Shown here one piece after another: positions 59,901 through 64,000 of a stretch of 64,000 nucleotides of DNA; within the stretch, counting starts at the first letter, position 1; each line of letters begins with the position of its first letter. The stretch is taken from the NCBI RefSeq assembly GCF_964355755.1, contig NC_092677.1, positions 23,654,101-23,718,100 on the forward strand, written 5' to 3'. The notes beneath the pieces are model-generated. The model worked only from the letters and a program-made list of their open reading frames with translations, was not told the origin of the DNA and searched no databases. The position numbers and the translations under genes were made by a program. Source of the stretch: Antedon mediterranea (taxonomy: Eukaryota; Echinodermata; Crinoidea; Comatulida; Antedonidae).

Positions 59901-61153
59901 ATTATATTATAGTTTGTTAACACTATCACTATGATACTTAGTATTGTATATTAGGAACAGCCGCGCTCTTCCTTATATCTTATTCTTATTAACACAAAAT
60001 TATTTATACTATGACTAACAAACATTACTATTTATATGCCTAGTGTGTAAACATTATTGACATAATTTCATTAAACATCCACATACAGTACAACTCTTCT
60101 TAACAAACTTTTTTTCAATCTTCTATCTACTAAAAGTCGTTGTTAGTCATGTCTCGGGTCACATTCTATGGTCACCGTACAGATAGGCTAGTACATCAGT
60201 ACTTCTATGAATGAATGACTAGTTGGTGACAAGAATGCTAGTTGGTCATACCCAGTACCGTTTTGATTTTACGATCATTTGGGAAACCACCTCAGGAATA
60301 AAACAAAATATAACATAATAATTAATATACAATGAAGTTAATCATATTACAAAATTTGCAGATGGAAAACAAAGAGGTTAATTCATGAGTGGAGTGCAGT
60401 TGTGTCTTTTTTCATGTTTAATATTAAAATTTAAATATTTATTTCAGACAAAATTTAAATGTAACTACTGTATTTGTTTTTCTCTGTTTACAAGTGTGTA
60501 ATGTTAGGATATACAGTATAATAATTATAACAATTTTATATACAAATATTAAAATAAATATATTAATTATTAGATAACATTCGTCTCTATTTATTTGTTT
60601 ATTTGAAGTTTACATTATTTAAAAATGTTCAGGAGGAAAACAAAGAGTGGAGTTGTGGCGTGGTGGTTATTATGCTTGCCAAGTCCTGTCATATGTTTTC
60701 TAATGACAAATTATAAGTCCACTCCAAAAGACTTGTAATAAGACTTTGTTTATATAGAGCATCTAGTGCATGATTGTGAACAAGATTGCCACATTTAAGA
60801 AGGATAATATTGTAGGATAGAATAGGATAATAGTTCATAGTATGCACTATTGAACGGTCGTTCAGTAGTACTAAACTTTTTCTTGTATGGAAAAAATTTA
60901 CGACCATTAGTGTAATTTTGAACGTAAAATCCAACACCGCCGCCTATTTTTTAAAACAATAATAACAAATATTGAGACATTGAACTCCCGTTTCATTCAT
61001 TATTTGTATACTAAAAATCATGTGTGGTTTTTATCTTCTATAGCTATGAAGCTTCATTACGGTGATTTGACAGATAGTACATGTCTTGTGAAGATCATTA
61101 GCCAAGTGCAGCCAGACGAGATCTATAATCTAGGTGCACAGAGCCATGTTAAG
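41897..61153 (+). CDS. GMDS: GDP-mannose 4,6-dehydratase, 5' part (exons 1-4, 111 residues)
   Basis: Coding exons 41897-41986, 54165-54209, 55420-55507, 61044-61153; GT-AG introns, phases 0,0,1,0. The enzyme converts GDP-mannose to GDP-4-keto-6-deoxymannose in the cytosol with bound NADP, the first step of de novo GDP-fucose synthesis. The protein shows the Rossmann motif [18 protein letters not shown], the [11 protein letters not shown] loop that contacts the cofactor, the GDLTDS strand and NLGAQSHVK, all typical of GMDS. The family is about 370 residues long, so roughly 70 percent, including the YxxxK catalytic pair, lies beyond 64000. No further exon was found between 61154 and the window end. 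Divergent to the retropepsin-like gene. Confidence 0.95.
42080..42260. repeat. Low-complexity CTA/TAG-rich stretch
   Basis: Runs of ACT and AGT triplets and overlapping CTAGGCCTAG palindromes at the start of GMDS intron 1. Confidence 0.55.
42310..42611. mobile_element. Foldback MITE with GACCCACT-type ends
   Basis: Left GCACTTGTCAATTATATGAC and CCCACTATACGACCCCTGG, right CCAGGGGTTGTAGAGTGGG and TACAAATGACAAATGC: about 48-bp imperfect inverted ends. The interior is rich in GTGCGTCAT. Confidence 0.7.
42612..43451. other. GMDS intron 1 sequence, no gene seen
   Basis: A (GATT)n run sits near 42685. The rest is unremarkable AT-rich sequence with TAGGCCTA motifs. Confidence 0.4.
43452..43822. mobile_element. 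Foldback element with GGGTTACTATTAG repeats
   Basis: ATCTTCTAATCGTGACCC (left) is inverted as GGGTTACTATTAGAAGAT (right). GGGTTACTATTA recurs several times inside, and ATAGTAACC once on the opposite strand. Confidence 0.6.
44408..44600. repeat. Palindromic CTGCAGTAACTGCAG repeat cluster
   Basis: ACTGCAGTAACTGCAGTA occurs at 44428, 44499 and 44564. Between them lie facing TTTTGTTTGAC / GTCAAACAAAA segments, so the region can fold into several alternative hairpins. Confidence 0.65.
44820..45075 (+). mobile_element. Probable LINE 3' end
   Basis: Ends in AATAAAGTTTGAATCTTGAAT, a signal-plus-short-repeat tail typical of CR1/L2-like non-LTR elements. No coding frame is left. Confidence 0.45.
46231..46430 (+). 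mobile_element. tRNA-derived SINE, copy a
   Basis: A tRNA-like module (46316-46382) has acceptor GCCCCAG/TTGGGGC, D-stem GTCT/GGAC and anticodon stem TCTGC/GCAGG. The T-arm lost its loop: CCGAG-TT-CTCGG. It is flanked by GTTCCGCCGTACCACGCC and CACAGATTTCCTCATC, both also flanking the second copy at 57115. Confidence 0.65.
46431..47077. repeat. Dispersed repeat with CACCGGGCGGTTT and a shared TCTACATTGA module
   Basis: ATATCACCGGGCGGTTT occurs at 46446 and 46739. TTTGTATCTACATTGA followed by CAGTAATTTG at about 46645-46695 also occurs at 38805-38850. Confidence 0.5.
47078..47548. mobile_element. Long-TIR transposon, non-autonomous, 471 bp
   Basis: About 85-bp inverted ends: ATGTCGTAAGGTAGTTTCCC and GGGAAACCACCTCACGACAT, continuing inward through ATTAATCGTACG and AACGGTACTGGGTATGATCA. 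No transposase. A second copy's right part is at 60060-60298. Confidence 0.78.
47572..47889 (+). pseudogene. Possible LINE ORF2 C-terminal remnant
   Basis: An open stretch ending at 47889 encodes about 100 residues with [29 protein letters not shown] and [12 protein letters not shown]. This charge and hydrophobic pattern resembles the C-terminus of L1/Tx1-type retrotransposon proteins. No upstream reverse transcriptase is joined to it, and the long-TIR element sits just before it. Recognition is weak. Confidence 0.3.
48474..48991. mobile_element. Foldback MITE with ACCGTAAAACCTCGAAAAG ends
   Basis: 518 bp. TACCGTAAAACCTCGAAAAG and CTTTTTGAGGTTTTACGGTA are inverted ends at TA dinucleotides. 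The interior carries many GGGCTTCTTTTCGAGATG units in both orientations, at 48482-48585 and 48795-48975. Confidence 0.75.
48992..52230. other. GMDS intron 1 sequence, no gene seen
   Basis: AT-rich. GTGGGTTTCCCCCACAAAAG near 49030 is a reversed copy of the repeat at 30590. No coding remnant was recognised. Confidence 0.4.
52231..52556 (-). pseudogene. RTE-type LINE, C-terminal reverse-transcriptase fragment
   Basis: The minus strand encodes [49 protein letters not shown] and [15 protein letters not shown], the characteristic end of RTE-clade ORFs. A TAG replaces the codon after QW, so it is dead. The element is 5'-truncated near 52556, and its TGATGATGAATG end fits the short 3' tails of RTE elements. 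Confidence 0.8.
53240..53345 (-). mobile_element. Probable LINE 3' tail with (TAA)n
   Basis: A (TAA)n run followed by TATTTATTCGGCAAAAG reads on the minus strand as a 3' end with an ATT microsatellite tail. Confidence 0.4.
53740..53805. repeat. Tandem repeat, 22-bp unit, three perfect copies
   Basis: The unit is GTCTCCCGGTGTGCTGGTCT plus GA; all three copies are identical. Confidence 0.9.
53880..54105 (+). mobile_element. Probable LINE 3' end
   Basis: Ends TTGCAATAAAGTCCTATTCG followed by TATTCGTA, a signal plus short tandem tail; ends 60 bp before GMDS exon 2. Confidence 0.4.
54165..54209 (+). CDS. GMDS: GMDS exon 2
   Basis: A 45-bp exon encoding [15 protein letters not shown], the rest of the glycine-rich loop and the first helix. 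Acceptor CTATGTTTTTCAG, donor ACATG|GTAATG, both phase 0. Confidence 0.94.
54210..55419. other. GMDS intron 2, no gene seen
   Basis: 1,210 bp, AT-rich. The GACACCCATATTAAGG / GGTGTCCCTTTAATAG repeat lies at 55303-55360. Confidence 0.5.
55420..55507 (+). CDS. GMDS: GMDS exon 3
   Basis: Encodes [17 protein letters not shown] onward to the sequence KSG plus one base. Acceptor GTATCAACAG, donor GGAG|GTTAGT (phase 1). RR and the serines after the second strand are the NADP phosphate-binding residues of the family. Confidence 0.94.
55508..57112. other. First part of GMDS intron 3, no gene seen
   Basis: AT-rich. TTTATTCAATTCAACAAAC near 55710 looks like an antisense LINE tail. Confidence 0.4.
57113..57296 (+). 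mobile_element. tRNA-derived SINE, copy b (decayed)
   Basis: GTTGTTCCACCGTACCACGCC and CACAGATTCTCTCATCATTA match the flanks of copy a. The tRNA-like part (about 57186-57250) keeps GCCCAAGTGGT but is too diverged to fold. Confidence 0.55.
57297..57444. mobile_element. pogo-like MITE, 148 bp
   Basis: TACAGTAAAAACTCTCCC and GGAAGAGTTGACTGTA are inverted ends starting with TACAGT at TA dinucleotides, with CCGGAC / GTCCGG further in. Such ends are typical of Tc1-mariner/pogo derivatives. Confidence 0.65.
57713..57788. mobile_element. Fragment of the GACCCACT MITE family
   Basis: GTCAATTGTATGACCCACTA and GTGGGAGAGGTGTGTCATTT match the left end of 42310-42611. Confidence 0.6.
58697..59264. mobile_element. 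AGCTCTGTC-family MITE interrupted by other insertions
   Basis: The left end AACTCTGTCTACACC is at 58698; the right part (GATGATGTCATATCAC to ACAGAGCTTAAG) is at 59153-59264. Between them, about 58712-58925 begins GCGTTCCTCAACCTTTTTTG and repeats CGCGACCCA, resembling hAT-derived non-autonomous repeats. Confidence 0.5.
60060..60298. mobile_element. Second copy (right part) of the long-TIR transposon
   Basis: GTCTCGGGTC, CATCAGTACTTCTATGAATG, CATACCCAGTACCGTTT and GGGAAACCACCTCA match 47400-47543 in order. A left inverted end was not found. Confidence 0.65.
61044..61153 (+). CDS. GMDS: GMDS exon 4
   Basis: Encodes [18 protein letters not shown] through NLGAQSHVK. Acceptor TTATCTTCTATAG (phase 1), donor GTTAAG|GTGATT (phase 0). 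The next family segment (ISFDLAEYTAD-like) is not found directly downstream, confirming the splice site. Confidence 0.94.
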
Positions 61154-62335
61154 GTGATTGCGCATTCATTACAATTTGCGACTGGCACTGCACATCATGC
61201 CACCTCTCCGTATAAGGCATTGTTTTTCACAATTGTGGTGTTGTGGTTAAACGATAACAGGATTGATGGCATTACATAAGAACCGTATACAAAGGGACAT
61301 GTGTTTAAAGTTATTTTGAATTTTTCCCAAGCCATTTCTTTTATTTACCCAAAATAAATCATAAACATGGTAAATAAATTTCCATATCCCCATGATCTAT
61401 ACATAAAATATGTAAATAAAATATAATATATATCATGGGAAGGGCTAAAAATCATCCCCTAAAAATTGAATAATACATACTTAAATAGAAGGGATAACAC
61501 TTAAATATACTTTATATAGATTTGTCCCCCAAAAACATGAAAAATAAAGATTAATAAAATCAGACTTTGAATAGGCCATTTTTTAGTTTTAATAAAGATA
61601 TATTCACTTCTGTAGACGAAAAAGAAAATAATAATTGTTTCACTTAATAAAAAGTGATCCAGTTTTTGGTCAAAATGAATAACTATTATGTTACATTAAA
61701 ATGGCAAAAAAAGATAAAAATTATTTTTTTAGGGGGACAATATATCTTATAATAAAACAATATTAAAACGCTAGGATAATTAAATAAATGACAATAAAAA
61801 ATATTAATTAATACAAATATTTCATTCAAAAGTTTCCAAGTTCACCCATTATTGAATATTACAGCGTGTTATCACTGGATGGTTAATAATAATAGTTTCT
61901 CTCATACACATACTTGACATTGCAATTTTTATCCTAACAGATTAGGATGATAAGCCTACTCTACACAGAGTGAAGATTTGTTTGTGTGTGCAATGAACAG
62001 ATTTATTGAGAACATGAGAGTGGAGTGTTGCGGAATGATTTAATGTATAGATTGATAGGGGATATGGAAACGATCATTTTAATAGCAACTACTGTACAGT
62101 ATCTAATAGATACTGTGAATTCTATAGATTAGTGTTAACATAATGGGATGGAGGTAATTTTGCAACGTTCTAGAGTACGTTTACAAGGTCGTTACACATG
62201 CGTCAAAGAGGAAACAAATGTTATTGATAACTTTTCTTTTTTTTTATAACAGTTTCTTGTCAAATTGATGGCCAAATTCTGAATTCTGATAGACCTGTTT
62301 GTGAAATTGGTTTAAGAAATACATTATTTTAGTTT
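61154..62335. other. GMDS intron 4 (start), no gene seen
   Basis: AT-rich sequence without a recognisable exon or repeat family. Confidence 0.45.
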
Positions 62336-62640
62336 AAGGACGTGTGGCGCAGTGTTGGACGTTGAACTACTGATTGTGAGATCGAGGTTCGAATCCAACT
62401 CTAGCCGCAACATTCAGCTCTCCCTAGAGATGCACTGGTTTCAAGTACACACATGAGTGTACAGTGACAAGCCAGATTTATACACGGGGCCTCCATTTTT
62501 AAGTCTTGTCTGAAAAGACTTGTTCTACCACTAGAACTGTTTCTATTTGATGGGTGTGGTCTTCGACACCTCTTAGGCAGACTATCTTTAAGGTCCTGAT
62601 CGAGCACTGATTAGCTTTGTTTGAACCTAACATTGAAGAT
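62336..62640 (+). mobile_element. tRNA-derived SINE, second family
   Basis: GGACGTGTGGCGCAGTG holds an A box (TGGCGCAGTGTTGG), and GGTTCGAATCC at about 62387 is a perfect B box at the normal spacing. A non-tRNA body follows. The cloverleaf itself does not fold well. Confidence 0.6.
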
Positions 62641-64000
62641 AATCAGATATCAGTGTCTCCAATTTTTGTAAGACATTTGATTCTATTAGTGTGGGTGTCA
62701 GGTGGTGCAGATATACAGTAATGAAATAAATGTGAGTGGAATAATGCCAGAAAAAGAATGAAAAAGAGAATGAAATTAGACCAGTCGCAAAAATAAACCA
62801 AGCTACAATAGAGACGACACCCCTTTCCTGTAGTTTTTTTACTTCCAAATAAATGTTCTTGGTTCCTTATTTGCTGCTTTCTGTGCTCGATTTCTGCTTA
62901 ATTTATACACTTTATCAATAATTCTCCCCCCCCCCTTTTTTTTTCATTTGTTTTTTTTATGAAATATTATTATCGCATATAATGTAATCAAAACATCTTT
63001 ACCCTATTTATTTTTTCATAAATTGTTATTATGTCACTTTATTTTATGTTTCAGGCTTGCCCAACACAAGTCCTCCTTCATCGGGATCAAGCCTTCTTTC
63101 AATGTTACTTTGTCATATTATGTATCTCCTTTTATTTTGTTACTGTCATTGAAAGTAAATAAATGTTTAACAAGGCCAACAGCCATAAGTCGCGTGCTAA
63201 TAAAACGCATAGTGATACCTGACCGACAGACCGACATAGTGAACTATAGATTCGCGTCCACGCGACTAAAAATGCTTTAACACTACAGTACGTTTAAACC
63301 TCCAATATTAAGACACCCTATAATTTCTTTGGTCCTAAAGTGTACCTGTTTGTAGTGACACTATGAACACATCGTATCATATGTGAGATATATATCCCTT
63401 CAATAGTATTTAACTTTAAGTCAATTAAAATTTTAACGGTTTTCCTATTTTAGTAAATTCTTTTAATGATAAGTCGTTCCTCTCCCTAAACCAATGCTTA
63501 CCAATCCTAGTATTATGTGTTAAAATCTTTTTTCATTATCAGAATTTTGTTCTAGCCACGTAATGAGAAACCCTGGCTTTAATTCTTATCGGATAAATAC
63601 ACACTATCGGATGTGTGCTGAAGTCATTATATTTCTTATAATACGTAGGCGTTTTTTAACTGATATTTGTAACGACTAACGACATGCAAATACTATAATT
63701 TGAACCGACAAACGATTTATATCATTGCGACTAAACAAACATAAATCATTGGAAATAAAATTTAAATATACCAATGGATCTACTCAACAATTAATACAGA
63801 AACGACTTTAAAGTAAATATTTGAATGATATATCAAGTATTCAAGGTATCTGTCTAATTCAGCAATCTGAAAAATTATATAAATTATATAGTATTGTAGA
63901 TTAAAAGATGTTTTTCATAATTTATGTCATTTAGATTAAGTTTAATGATATTTCGACGTATTGCTTCATTAAATTATAAACCTTTAGAGTATATAAAGAT
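62641..64000. other. GMDS intron 4 continuation, no exon seen
   Basis: A C8 run followed by T-tracts lies at 62925-62945, and an ATTAAGACACCCTATAA dispersed-repeat piece near 63305. No GMDS coding segment was recognised before the window ends. Confidence 0.45.

Noticed and set aside
61154-61279. Continuation of GMDS coding past 61153
   Set aside because: The frame stays open to 61279, but residues after SHVK stop resembling the family and a GT donor lies exactly at the loss point.
63050-63280. Possible exon after TATGTTTCAG at 63054
   Set aside because: The acceptor-like sequence is good, but the translated sequence does not resemble the next GMDS segment and no matching donor phase was found.

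Overview
The window is eukaryotic nuclear DNA, AT-rich and mostly non-coding. Two intron-containing genes are recognisable; one runs off the right edge. The gene content (GDP-mannose 4,6-dehydratase, a tandem-SAM retropepsin-like protein), long introns full of short foldback transposons, and the very frequent palindrome TAGGCCTA suggest a marine invertebrate animal. An echinoderm or related deuterostome is my best guess, made from memory of such genomes and not demonstrable here.

Positions 1-21100 are one tandem array of about 175-bp monomers, all on the + strand. Each carries a tRNA-Lys(UUU) gene or a decayed version of one, followed by a short T-run that would stop RNA polymerase III. I count 120 tRNA bodies. 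The array has a higher-order repeat: a 48-monomer block of 8,397 bp (1-8397), a shortened second copy lacking exactly 24 monomers (8398-12594), and a third copy (12595-20992) whose last seven units differ from copy 1. About 50 bodies look structurally intact. The rest fall into a few recurring mutant classes that were copied along with the block.

Positions 21101-22783 show no gene. From 41334 down to 22784, on the minus strand, lies a five-exon gene whose splice phases all agree. It encodes a 339-residue protein with two SAM domains, a retropepsin-like aspartyl protease domain with a D-S-G-S active site, and an acidic, serine-rich tail. Its first two introns are 12.5 and 4.3 kb and hold MITE-like foldback elements, LINE tails, hairpins and tandem duplications.

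About 560 bp upstream of that start codon, the + strand start codon of GMDS lies at 41897. The two genes are head to head across a presumably shared promoter with two perfect TGACGTCA (CRE-type) sites. Four GMDS exons are in the window (residues 1-111: Rossmann NADP-binding region and first substrate-side segments). The remaining exons, including the YxxxK catalytic region, lie beyond position 64000. GMDS introns contain tRNA-derived SINEs, an RTE-type LINE remnant, several MITE families and a nested transposon. The two genes share no pathway that I can see; only their promoter arrangement links them.
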